From the NCBI GenBank assembly GCA_001184205.1, contig LBMP01000002.1, positions 576,726 through 640,725 on the forward strand: a stretch of 64,000 nucleotides of DNA. Direction: 5' to 3'. Positions 34,039 to 42,610 of the stretch are shown here, one piece after another. How positions within the stretch are numbered: the stretch's first letter is position 1; each line of letters starts with the position of its first letter. Source of the stretch: Desulfocarbo indianensis (GTDB lineage Bacteria > Desulfobacterota > Desulfarculia > Desulfarculales > Desulfarculaceae). The notes beneath the pieces were generated by a model. It was not told where the DNA came from, did no database searches, and was given only the letters and a program-made list of their open reading frames with translations. The position numbers and the translations under genes are program-made.

Positions 34039-34365
34039 CTACAGCGGGAAGATGTCGTATATCTTTTGCGCCACCATCATATCGCCGGTCATTTTGAGCT
34101 GGCCGCTCATGAAGGCCTGCATGCCGTCGATCTCCATATTGACCATGCCCAGGAAAAGCTCGGTGCTGCATATCTGGGAAATGGTGGGGGAGGCGTGGCG
34201 GCCCTCGAAGAGCTGGCAGGCGCCGTCGGCCACTTTGACGTGCCAGACGCCACCGCCGTCTCCTATCACTTCCCACTGAAAGACCGCGTCCAGTCCCTCG
34301 GCGGCTTGGGGGTTGAAGTTTTCAATCATGGCGTCGAAGGCTTGGGTGGGTTGGGTAAAAGCCAT
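34039..34365 (-). CDS. SCP2 sterol-carrier-domain protein
   Basis: A 108-residue SCP2 domain starting MAFTQPTQAFDAMIENFNPQ and ending with MSGQLKMTGDMMVAQKIYDI, the typical last strand and helix that line the lipid tunnel. AAGGAG lies 8 bases before the ATG at 34365, chosen over an upstream ATG. It lies 11 bases after the alcohol dehydrogenase gene. SCP2 domains bind hydrophobic acyl or sterol ligands, which hints that the pathway substrate is bulky and hydrophobic. Confidence 0.85.
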   Translation of the reverse strand: MAFTQPTQAFDAMIENFNPQAAEGLDAVFQWEVIGDGGGVWHVKVADGACQLFEGRHASPTISQICSTELFLGMVNMEIDGMQAFMSGQLKMTGDMMVAQKIYDIFPL

Positions 34366-34376
34366 AACAATTCTCC

Positions 34377-35417
34377 TTATGGTTTCAGCATCACTTTGAT
34401 GCACTGGTCTTTTTGGTTTTCAAAAAGATCGTAGGCTTCCATGGCCTGCGACAAGGGGAAGCTGTGGGTCGTCAGGCACGACAAATCCACCTTGCCGGCG
34501 GCCAACAGGTTCATCAACTGGTCCATGTGGCTCAGACTGGCCAGCCCCATGTGGATGCGCACTCCGTACAGGCCCAGCACCGGCAGGTTAAGCTGCACCG
34601 GCGAGGCGAACAGCCCCACCACGGACAGGGTGCCGTCGCGCCGGAGCGCGGTGAGGGCCTGGTTGAAGCTTTGGGGCAAGCCCGCCGCCTCGATGGCCGC
34701 GTCCACCCCCTGCATGCCGGTGGCCGCCAAAATCTTGTTGACCGCGCCGTCGTCGCTGGCGTCGATGGGCTCGGCGCCGAGCTTTTCGGCCATGGCCAAC
34801 CGGTTGGGCAGCACATCCAGGGCGAAGACGCGTTTCAAGCCGAAAAGGCCGGCCGAGGCCACCGCGGCCAGCCCGATGGGCCCGCAGCCGAAGATGGCCA
34901 AGGTGTCGCCGGTGCCCACCTCCGCCTGCGCCACCGCGTGATATCCCGTGCTGAACACGTCGCCCACCAGGATGGCCTGCTCGTCGCTCACGTTGTTCGG
35001 AATGGGCACGGCGCACATGTCCGCGTTGAAGACCTGCACGTACTCGCTTTGGGCGCCGGGCAGCGGCCTGCCTTTGAACATGCCGCCGCCCCAAACCCCG
35101 CCCACCTGGCAGCTCTGTATCTTGCCGCGTTTGCAGGCCGGGCAGCAGCCGCACCAGAGACCCGCGGCCACGTCCACCCGGTCGCCGGGCTTGAAGCGGC
35201 GCACGTCCGGCGCGGTTTCCTCCACCACCCCCACGAATTCGTGGCCTATGGTGGAGCCGGGCGCGATGGGTATTTCACCATATTTTATGTGCAGGTCCGA
35301 TCCGCAGATGGCCGAGGTGGTGACCTTGACCAGCATCTGGCCGGGGCCGTCCACTTTGGGTTTGGGCACTTCTTCCAAGGCAAGCTCATGCCCGGGCTTG
35401 AGCACTACGGCTAGCAT
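34377..35417 (-). CDS. Zinc-dependent medium-chain alcohol dehydrogenase
   Basis: A 346-residue MDR enzyme. The catalytic zinc ligands are in ICGSDLHI and TIGHEFVGVV, the structural zinc cysteines in WCGCCPACKRGKIQSC, and the NAD(P) Rossmann loop is FGCGPIGLAAVASAG near residue 174. It probably oxidises the secondary alcohol feeding the operon's ketone carboxylase; substrate and cofactor are inferred. It lies 11 bases after the acyl-CoA ligase gene. Confidence 0.9.
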   Translation of the reverse strand: MLAVVLKPGHELALEEVPKPKVDGPGQMLVKVTTSAICGSDLHIKYGEIPIAPGSTIGHEFVGVVEETAPDVRRFKPGDRVDVAAGLWCGCCPACKRGKIQSCQVGGVWGGGMFKGRPLPGAQSEYVQVFNADMCAVPIPNNVSDEQAILVGDVFSTGYHAVAQAEVGTGDTLAIFGCGPIGLAAVASAGLFGLKRVFALDVLPNRLAMAEKLGAEPIDASDDGAVNKILAATGMQGVDAAIEAAGLPQSFNQALTALRRDGTLSVVGLFASPVQLNLPVLGLYGVRIHMGLASLSHMDQLMNLLAAGKVDLSCLTTHSFPLSQAMEAYDLFENQKDQCIKVMLKP

Positions 35418-35428
35418 TTGTCCCCTCC

Positions 35429-37021
35429 CTATCGTTTAACCTGATACCCGGCCTTGACCCGATCCCAGGTGTCCCTGGTGACGCCTTGCTTGCGCAGGTC
35501 CACCTTTTGCACCCGGAGGGTCGGGGTCTTGGGCAACGCCTCCATGAAACGCAAATAGCGCGGCACCATGAAATAGGCCATGTTGGCCTGGCAGTAGTCC
35601 AAGAGCTCCTGCGCGGCCAGTTCGTGGCCGGGCTTGAGCACCAGGCAGACCATCACCTCGTCCTCGGCCAACTCGGATTTGGCGGCCACGGCCGCGCATT
35701 CCATGACCGCCGGGTGGCTGTTGATGATGGCCTCCACCTCGAACGAGCTGATGTTCTCGCCGCCCCGGCGCAGGGCGTCCTTCTTGCGGTCCACGAACAC
35801 GTAGGAGCCGTCGCTCTTTCTGATGACGTAATCGCCGGTGCGGAACCACAGGTCGCGCCATGATTCCATGGTGGCCTGGGGCATGCGGTAATATTCCAGC
35901 ATCATGGTGAACGGGTGCTGGGGACGCACGATCAGCTCGCCGGCCACGCCGTCGCCCGCTTCCAGGTCGTTGTCGTCCACCACCTTCACCTGGTAACCCG
36001 GCGCGGCCCGTCCGATGGTGCCCTTTTTTCGATCATGGACCGAATTGACCACCGGCAGTCCCAGCTCGGACATGCCGTAGCCTTCCACCAGAACCAGGCC
36101 GAAACGTTTCTCCACCACGTCGAAAAGGTCCGGCGGGCAGCCGGCTCCGATCATGAGGCGCAGGGGATTGTCCGCGTCGTCCGCCCTGGGCTCCGCCTTG
36201 AGCAGGATGGGCACGATGCTGCCGATATAGTTGAACTCGGTGCAGGAATTGGCGCGCACCTCGTCCCAAAAGCGGGAAGCCGAAAAATGCGGAGCCAGCA
36301 CCATGCGCGCGCCGCTCATCAGGGCCGGCATGGTGGAAAGGAACTGGGCGTTGCCGTGGAAGAGGGGCAGGGCGTTGTAGAGGCAATCCTTCTCGCCGTA
36401 GTCGCCCATGGTGCTCACCATCTCGCCCATGTAAAGGGCGTAGTTCTGCGGCATCAAGGCTCCCTTGGAGGGGCCGGTGGTGCCGGAGGTGAACATGATG
36501 CCGAAGGGATCGCTCCAGATCACTTCGGCATCATCGAAATTTCCGTCGTTGTCGGCGATCTCCTGGTAGATGGCCGGGCCGGGCAGGCCGGCCGGCATTT
36601 GCTCCGGCTTATCCACCACCACCACCCGTTTCAGCTTGGTCAGCTCGGGCAGGGCGCCGGTCAGGCGCTCCAAGAGAGGCGCCTCCACCACCACCGCCGT
36701 GCAGTCGGCCTGGTCCAGCATGTAGGACAGCAGCTTGCCGCGGTGGGCGATATTTATGGGCACCTCGATGGCGCCCAGCATGCTCAGGCCGAACCAGCAG
36801 AAGAGGTACTCGGGCCGGTTGCCCATCAGGATGCCGACCTTGTCGCCCTTGCCGATTCCCAGGGCCTGCAGGCCGGCCGCGGTCTGCCGGGATTTTTGTT
36901 GCAGGTCCGCGAAGCTGAAGCTCGCCTCGCCGCAACGCAGGAACTCGCGCTGGCCATAGCGCTCGGCCTGCCGCGCCACCAGGGCGTGAATCGTGTTTTG
37001 GCGCACTACATCTAAGGACAT
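35429..37021 (-). CDS. Acyl-CoA ligase (AMP-forming)
   Basis: A 530-residue ANL-superfamily ligase. The P-loop is FTSGTTGPSKGALMP, the adenine motif GYGMSELGLP, and the hinge and C-domain carry FRTGDYVIRKSDGSYVFVDR with KDALRRGGENISSFEVE. It forms acyl-AMP and then acyl-CoA. In the operon it follows the carboxylase beta-type gene by 27 bases, where it could activate the beta-keto acid produced by carboxylation, as benzoylacetate-CoA ligase does after acetophenone carboxylase. Confidence 0.9.
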   Translation of the reverse strand: MSLDVVRQNTIHALVARQAERYGQREFLRCGEASFSFADLQQKSRQTAAGLQALGIGKGDKVGILMGNRPEYLFCWFGLSMLGAIEVPINIAHRGKLLSYMLDQADCTAVVVEAPLLERLTGALPELTKLKRVVVVDKPEQMPAGLPGPAIYQEIADNDGNFDDAEVIWSDPFGIMFTSGTTGPSKGALMPQNYALYMGEMVSTMGDYGEKDCLYNALPLFHGNAQFLSTMPALMSGARMVLAPHFSASRFWDEVRANSCTEFNYIGSIVPILLKAEPRADDADNPLRLMIGAGCPPDLFDVVEKRFGLVLVEGYGMSELGLPVVNSVHDRKKGTIGRAAPGYQVKVVDDNDLEAGDGVAGELIVRPQHPFTMMLEYYRMPQATMESWRDLWFRTGDYVIRKSDGSYVFVDRKKDALRRGGENISSFEVEAIINSHPAVMECAAVAAKSELAEDEVMVCLVLKPGHELAAQELLDYCQANMAYFMVPRYLRFMEALPKTPTLRVQKVDLRKQGVTRDTWDRVKAGYQVKR

Positions 37022-37048
37022 TGTCACGCTGCCTCCAAAGGCTGCCGG

Positions 37049-39109
37049 TCACATGGGCAGACCGAAATCCATCTTGGGCTTGGGATGAGGATATCCGCCG
37101 AAATATTTGAGAATATCGCGCGGGGGATGCTGCTTGGACCAGGTCTCCTCGAACTCTGCCATGGGCACGCCGCGCTGCTTGCGCTCCTCAAAGGCCTTTT
37201 GCCGAAGCTGCTTGGTGGCTTCAAGGTCCACCACCAGCGTCTCGGGATCAAAGGCCACCTTGTAGAGATTCTCCGCCATCCAGCGGCTGGCCAACCCGCT
37301 GCGCAGATCGTCCATCACCGCTTGGGGGTCGCGCTCCAACACGTCGCCGTAGCCGGCGCCGCCGCCCGCGGGCATGTAGAAGGTGTCGCCGTTGAGAAAC
37401 GGCTTGATGCCCATGGTGATGTTGTGCAGGGCGCGGTTGCCCTTTTCCGGATTGGCTTCCCCGTAGAGCTGATCCAGGTTCACCGGCAGGCTGCGGTCGC
37501 TGTCGGCCAGGTGCTTTTTCACGTCGCTGCCGTGCACGGTCTGGATGAAGCCCGGCGGCACCGCGTAGCCCCCGAAGATGCCCAGGGTGGCGGGATACTT
37601 GGAGCCGTAGCCCAGGCCGCCCATGGCCAGCCAGGGCACGTGGTGGATGGAAACGCCGAAGCCCACGCCGGCGCCGCCCCGGTATTTGCCCGCCCCGTAG
37701 GAATGCTTGAAGTAGTTGCGGAACAAATAGAGAAAGGGCCGGTCCGCCTCGGTGGTTTCCACGTCCGAGCAATCGCTCATGGTGGCGAAGAAGGCCCCGG
37801 CTCCGCTCACCCCGTCCATGTCCGGCCTGGCTCCGGCTCCGGTGGCGTTCAGCTCCGGACTGATGTCGGCCACCGGCTCCTCCCACTGGTTGAACCCGCC
37901 GAAATAGGGCACGCCGAATCCGCTGAACCAGGAGGCCACCGCCCGCTCGGGGTCCAGGTTGTAGGTCATGCGGGCGCCGATCAGGAATATGCCGTGCACG
38001 AAGCAGGTCTGGATGGCCGGGGCCAGGGCGGTGGGCACGTCGCCGCTGGCGTTGACCACCGTCCTGGCGGGAAACTCCCAGTCGAGGGCCTCCAGGAGCG
38101 CGTTGTTGGCCGGCAGGTCGTAAAAGAACCAGCCGCAGAAATAGACCATGGCCAAGCCGATGATGCCCTGGAAAAAGGTGTTTTGCGGATGGGCGTCCAG
38201 CATGGGGGAAACGCCGTCAAAGGTGAGCTTGAGCTTGTCGCCCTTCTTCTCCAGACAGATGCCGATCTTTATGATCTTCTCCTCGTTGCCCACGATATCC
38301 ATGAAGCGGGGCTGCCGGTAGATGCCGTCGTGCAGCAGGGAGACCTTCTTGCGCGCCGCCTTGGCCGTGGTGGTTAGTATCTTGCGCAGGGCTCCCCGGA
38401 AAAAGGCCAGGCCTTTATCGGCCACCATTTCCTGGATGCGGCGCTCGGCGATGCGGCAGGCCGCCAGGCGGGCCTTGATGTCCAGCACCATGGTGCGGGG
38501 GTCGCGGGTGGCGGTGCCCAGCATGGTCATGATGTCTTCGCGCAGGGTGTAGTTCTCGCCCACCTTGATGGGCGGCACCATGAGGCCCTCCTCATAGCGC
38601 GATTTGGCGGCGATGGGCTGGCCGCCCGGCTCGGCCGAGCCGTTTTCACCGGTGTGCACGTTGGCGCCCACGAAGCAGATCAATTCGCCCTCGGCGAACA
38701 CCGGCACGCACAGGCCCATGTCCGCCGCGTGCACGCCCGAATAAAACGGATCGTTGAAAAAGTAGGAGTCGCCGGGGCGCACGCCCACCGTCTCGTCCTT
38801 TAGCCAATGCTTGACGATGAACTTGACCGGTATCTGTCCCAGCACCGCGTGGAACCAGATGCCGGTGGCCACCACCGCCAGATCGCCCAGGCCCGTGTAG
38901 ATGCCGAAGGCCACGTCTCCCCAGCGCATGCCGGTGGAGGCGCCCAGCTTCATGGTGGTCTCCTTGCCTTCCAGGGCGATCATGTTCATCTTGTGCTGGA
39001 AGATCTCGAAGTCCAGATCGTCGATGCCCGCCAGGGCCTCCTGCTCCGCCTGGGTCATGGCTTCCGGCTTCAGCCGCTGGACTACTTCCGTATCCCTTGT
39101 GTATGGCAT
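37049..39109 (-). CDS. Hydantoinase B/acetophenone-carboxylase-like subunit
   Basis: A 686-residue HyuB-type protein. Early motifs read DIDLDFEIFQHKMNMIALEG-like text and GDSYFFNDPFYSGVHAADMG. Later it has GGAGVGFGVSIHHVPWL and a C-terminal GGGAGYGDVLERDPQAV, typical of HyuB/AcxB/ApcD subunits. In acetone and acetophenone carboxylases such a subunit works with two HyuA-type ATP-binding subunits and a small zinc subunit. All of these are in this operon, in the order A, small, A', B. Confidence 0.88.
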   Translation of the reverse strand: MPYTRDTEVVQRLKPEAMTQAEQEALAGIDDLDFEIFQHKMNMIALEGKETTMKLGASTGMRWGDVAFGIYTGLGDLAVVATGIWFHAVLGQIPVKFIVKHWLKDETVGVRPGDSYFFNDPFYSGVHAADMGLCVPVFAEGELICFVGANVHTGENGSAEPGGQPIAAKSRYEEGLMVPPIKVGENYTLREDIMTMLGTATRDPRTMVLDIKARLAACRIAERRIQEMVADKGLAFFRGALRKILTTTAKAARKKVSLLHDGIYRQPRFMDIVGNEEKIIKIGICLEKKGDKLKLTFDGVSPMLDAHPQNTFFQGIIGLAMVYFCGWFFYDLPANNALLEALDWEFPARTVVNASGDVPTALAPAIQTCFVHGIFLIGARMTYNLDPERAVASWFSGFGVPYFGGFNQWEEPVADISPELNATGAGARPDMDGVSGAGAFFATMSDCSDVETTEADRPFLYLFRNYFKHSYGAGKYRGGAGVGFGVSIHHVPWLAMGGLGYGSKYPATLGIFGGYAVPPGFIQTVHGSDVKKHLADSDRSLPVNLDQLYGEANPEKGNRALHNITMGIKPFLNGDTFYMPAGGGAGYGDVLERDPQAVMDDLRSGLASRWMAENLYKVAFDPETLVVDLEATKQLRQKAFEERKQRGVPMAEFEETWSKQHPPRDILKYFGGYPHPKPKMDFGLPM

Positions 39110-39141
39110 ATCCGCCTATCCTCCCCTTAATGGCCCCCCGC

Positions 39142-41301
39142 CTAGGCCGGTTCCAGCACCCCGTTGAAAAATCGATCCAGAGTGAAACGCCAGAAAGGCT
39201 CGATCACGAAGGTGGTGTGCCGGGCGTCCACCAGGGCCGGCCCCAGGATCACGTTGCCCGGCAGGAGCTTGTGGAAGTCATGGACCGGCGTTTCCTTGAA
39301 GCCCCCCAGGGCCCGCCAATAGGCCTTTCTGGGCTTGAGCGCGGCCTCGGCCGGCGGTTCCGGCCCGGCCAGATCGGCCGGCGTCCAAACGGCCGGGGCC
39401 TGGTCCACCGTGGCCGTGAGGTAGAAGCATTCCACGTTGATGCCGCCTTGCGGATAGGTGGCCTCCGGCGAGTACACCTTGGAATATTCCTCGGTGAAGC
39501 GGTCGCAGATGTCCTTGAACTGTTCTTGGCTCCGCACGGTGAGGTGGGGCGAGGTGACCTTGGTCAGGTTGTATTGCATGCCGTAGCGCATGTCCAATTC
39601 CAGGCGGAAGCTGACGCGGTCCTCGCTGTAGCCTTCCAGGCGCAGGTCGCGCAGGGCCAGGTCCTTGAGCCCCTCCACCACGCGGTTGAATGCGTCCAGG
39701 TCCTGGGAATAGGCCTGGTCTTTCCAGCGGAAGAGCTTCATGGTGGCCGAGTGATTCCAAACCTGCTGCACCTTCACCGTGGAGGCGCCGAAGGCCCCGG
39801 ACACCGGGGAATAGAAGGGCGCCAGCACCTTCTTCACTCCCAGGTAGGGGGCGAAGCCGCAGGCATGGGCGGGGCCGGCGCCGCCGCAGGCGAAAAGGAT
39901 GAAATTGCGGGGATCGTGGCCCTTGAGCGCCACCTCGTTGAAGGCCTCCTGTCCCATGTTGGCGTCCACCAGGGCCCGGATGCGGGCGGCGGCCTCGGCC
40001 ACTTCCAGGCCCAGGGGGGCGGCGATCTTCTTGCGGATCGCCTCCTGGCTCAAATCCGGGTCCAAGAGCATCTCGCCGCCCAGGTAGTTGTCCGCGTCCA
40101 GATAGCCCAACACCAGGTCGGCGTCGGTGACGGTGGGCTCCTCGCCGCCCTGGTCGTAGCAGGCCGGGCCCGGCATGGACCCGGCGGAAAGCGGGCCCAC
40201 GTTGAGTGCCTTGCCCATCAATTCATTGAGCCAGGCGATGGAGCCGCCGCCCGCGCCGATGGACTTCACCTCTATAGCCGCGATGTTGGTGCGCCAGCGG
40301 TCGATGACCTGGATGAAGTCGTAGGTTTTGAGCCGGCCCCCGGTGATGACGCCGATATCGAACGAGGTGCCGCCCATGTCGGTGAAGACCATGTTGCCCT
40401 GGCCGTAGGTTTCGCCCAGGGCGGCGGCGCCGTGCAGGCCCGCCACCGGTCCGGCGTTGTGGGTCAACACCGCCCTGGTGCGGGATACTTTTTTCATGCC
40501 GCCGGTGTTCTGCACCAGTTGCAAGGGGCGCTTGTAGCCGGCCGAGCGCAGATCGTGGATAAGGGCGTTCAGTTCCTCGGCCATCACGCCGTGAATGTAG
40601 GCGTTCACCGCGGTGGTGATGAAGCGGGTGTACTCGCCCTGCTTGGGCGATACCTCGCAGGAAAGCGTCACCGGCATGGAGCCCAGGTAATCCTCGGGGT
40701 ATTCTTCCTCTATGATGGATTTGATCATGTGCTCGTGAACGGGGTTGGCAAAGGACCACAACAGGCACACCACGAACCCCATGGCGCCGCGGTCCACCAA
40801 TACCTGGAGCTTTTCCAGCACCTCCTCGGCCTGCAAGGGGCTTACCACCTGGCCGGCCGAATCCACCCTTTCGCGCACGCCCACCACCATGTCGCGGGCT
40901 ATCAGGGGGGTCGGCTTGTTGATGCGGGCCAGGTCCTTGTTCTCGGTCACCGAGATGCCGTCGGCCCAGCTCCGCGCGCGGCCCAGGAAAATGGTGTCCT
41001 CGAATCCCGCGGTGGTGATGAGCCCCAGCTTGGGTCCGCTGCGCTCGATGAGGGCGTTGGTGCCCACCGTGGTGCAGTAACGCACGGCCTTGGTTTGCTC
41101 CAGGAGCTGCCGCCGGCCCAGCCCGCAGCTCTTGGCCAAATCCTTGATGCCGCGCATGAAGCCCACGGACAGATCGTAATGGGTGGTGGGCGTCTTGGTC
41201 AGAAAGGCGCCGCTGGCTTGATCATTCAGATAAAAATCAGTGAAGGTGCCTCCGACATCGATGTTAATCTCGTAACTCAAGTCTTTGCGCTCCTGTGCCA
41301 T
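39142..41301 (-). CDS. Hydantoinase A/ketone-carboxylase-like ATPase subunit (second copy)
   Basis: A 719-residue actin-fold HyuA-type protein with IDVGGTFTDFYLN at the N-terminus, TVGTNALIERSGPKLGLITT, the phosphate-2 loop FTDMGGTSFDIGVITGG, IGAGGGSIA, and GGAGPAHACGFAPYLG. These bind ATP and phosphorylated substrate in acetone and acetophenone carboxylases. The ATG at 41301 follows AAGAAGGTG; the longer upstream frame overlaps the UroD-like gene and is rejected. It is two bases from the UroD-like stop. Confidence 0.9.
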   Translation of the reverse strand: MAQERKDLSYEINIDVGGTFTDFYLNDQASGAFLTKTPTTHYDLSVGFMRGIKDLAKSCGLGRRQLLEQTKAVRYCTTVGTNALIERSGPKLGLITTAGFEDTIFLGRARSWADGISVTENKDLARINKPTPLIARDMVVGVRERVDSAGQVVSPLQAEEVLEKLQVLVDRGAMGFVVCLLWSFANPVHEHMIKSIIEEEYPEDYLGSMPVTLSCEVSPKQGEYTRFITTAVNAYIHGVMAEELNALIHDLRSAGYKRPLQLVQNTGGMKKVSRTRAVLTHNAGPVAGLHGAAALGETYGQGNMVFTDMGGTSFDIGVITGGRLKTYDFIQVIDRWRTNIAAIEVKSIGAGGGSIAWLNELMGKALNVGPLSAGSMPGPACYDQGGEEPTVTDADLVLGYLDADNYLGGEMLLDPDLSQEAIRKKIAAPLGLEVAEAAARIRALVDANMGQEAFNEVALKGHDPRNFILFACGGAGPAHACGFAPYLGVKKVLAPFYSPVSGAFGASTVKVQQVWNHSATMKLFRWKDQAYSQDLDAFNRVVEGLKDLALRDLRLEGYSEDRVSFRLELDMRYGMQYNLTKVTSPHLTVRSQEQFKDICDRFTEEYSKVYSPEATYPQGGINVECFYLTATVDQAPAVWTPADLAGPEPPAEAALKPRKAYWRALGGFKETPVHDFHKLLPGNVILGPALVDARHTTFVIEPFWRFTLDRFFNGVLEPA

Positions 41302-41303
41302 GC

Positions 41304-42278
41304 TCACCTTCTTATCTGATGGATTTGTTTGACCAGCTCGCGTTGGACCTGGGGATCGTGCCCGCTGCGCACCGGTCCCAGGCTGGTAAAAAAGAACCTG
41401 CGCTCCGGCTGTTCCCTGAAGACTCGGCCGCCGCCGTCCAGAATCTCCCGGCAGTCCTCCAGGCCCGCGGGGCAGAGCCCCAGGCCGATGCCCATGGCGT
41501 TCTCGGCCAGGGCCCATTGGGTTTCGGGTTGCGGCGGCCGGCCCTCCCGGTCCGGGCCCAGGATATAAATATCCATTTTCAGTGCGGCCAAGGCCGCCAC
41601 GTTGGCGGGATCGTAGTCTTGCACGTAGACGGCCGTGGCGATGTCATAGTAGGAGACGATTTTTTTGAGGGTGAAATATAAGCGCTTGAGGGCGGGCGGG
41701 ATCGCTCCGCCGGCCGCCGTGGCCGCCGCCACCAGGGGGCCGCTTTCCATGAACAGCACCACGTCGGGCCTGATCTTGCAGAATTCCTCGTAGACCTCCA
41801 CCAGGGCCGGCTTGAGCTCGCTCAAGCCCTCCTCGGCTTGTTGCGCCTGAAAAAGTTGGCCGGCCAGAGTAAGCGGTCCGTTGACCGCCGCCACGCAGCC
41901 CCGCTTGCATTTGGCCACCTCGAAGATGCGGCGGGTGGCTTCCAGGGCCCCGGCCAGGCGTCCCCGTCGCAAGGGCGCGGGATCGGGCTTGTCCGCCAGC
42001 GGGCTCACCACGGGGCGGTCGTCGACCCAGTCGAGCGTGCAGCCGCAGGCCTCGGCCAAAAGGCTGAAATGGAAACCCGCCACCACGCCGTCCAGGTCCA
42101 ACAGCTCGGCGGTCTTGGCCAGGCTGTTGGCCCACACGGTGGCGTCGCAGGTCAGCTCCCGGTGGGGGACCCCGCCGATTCTGGCGGTGATGCCTCTGAG
42201 GAGCGGCACGTAAGGCGGCCTGGGCAGAGGCTCTCCGCTCAGGAACTTCAGGAATATCTCGCGTCCGCTGGCGGCCAT
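41304..42278 (-). CDS. Uroporphyrinogen-decarboxylase-fold (UroD/MtaA-like) protein
   Basis: A 324-residue TIM-barrel protein of the UroD/corrinoid-methyltransferase family. It begins GREIFLKFLSGEPLPRPPYV and contains FHFSLLAEACGC, VNGPLTLAGQLF and GIGLGLCPAGLEDCREIL. The family includes URO-D and zinc methyltransferases such as MtaA/CmuA that act with corrinoids. Its position inside a ketone-carboxylase operon, two to five bases from its neighbours, suggests it works in the same pathway. No such role is known to me. The Arg pair of true UroD is not obvious. Confidence 0.75.
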   Translation of the reverse strand: MAASGREIFLKFLSGEPLPRPPYVPLLRGITARIGGVPHRELTCDATVWANSLAKTAELLDLDGVVAGFHFSLLAEACGCTLDWVDDRPVVSPLADKPDPAPLRRGRLAGALEATRRIFEVAKCKRGCVAAVNGPLTLAGQLFQAQQAEEGLSELKPALVEVYEEFCKIRPDVVLFMESGPLVAAATAAGGAIPPALKRLYFTLKKIVSYYDIATAVYVQDYDPANVAALAALKMDIYILGPDREGRPPQPETQWALAENAMGIGLGLCPAGLEDCREILDGGGRVFREQPERRFFFTSLGPVRSGHDPQVQRELVKQIHQIRR

Positions 42279-42283
42279 GCTCG

Positions 42284-42610
42284 TTACGTCGCGCTCCTTA
42301 TCAGCGCGTCCAGGTCGATCTGAATGTCATGGGTAATGGGATGGCCGGGCGGCAGATATTCGTTTTCGATCATCACGCCGCAGGCGGGACAGTAGAACTC
42401 CACGATGCGGCAGAAATTGGGGTCCGGCCGGAAACCATAGGGCTGGCCCTCGGTGAGCGCGGGATAGACTTCCTCCAGAGGCTTTTCAGCCACCAGGCAG
42501 CCCTTTTTGTAATTCTCCCTGGCATCCACCAACATCTGCCCGCAACGCTGGCAGCACCACTTTTTTTGGTCCAGGTCGATCTCCAGGTATTCCGTGATCC
42601 TTATTTTCAT
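42284..42610 (-). CDS. Acetone-carboxylase gamma-like small zinc subunit
   Basis: A 108-residue protein resembling AcxC/ApcB. MKIRITEYLEIDLDQKKWCC is followed by QRCGQML and, near the C-terminus, FYCPACGVMIENEY. The Cys pairs would bind zinc. The ATG overlaps the stop of the first HyuA-type gene by ATGA. It is a specific marker for ATP-dependent ketone carboxylase, as distinct from plain hydantoinase. Confidence 0.87.
   Translation of the reverse strand: MKIRITEYLEIDLDQKKWCCQRCGQMLVDARENYKKGCLVAEKPLEEVYPALTEGQPYGFRPDPNFCRIVEFYCPACGVMIENEYLPPGHPITHDIQIDLDALIRSAT

Noticed and set aside
39097-41319. Plus-strand open frame of 740 codons opposite the second HyuA-type gene
   Set aside because: Composition is that of an antisense frame; the minus-strand protein has all HyuA motifs.
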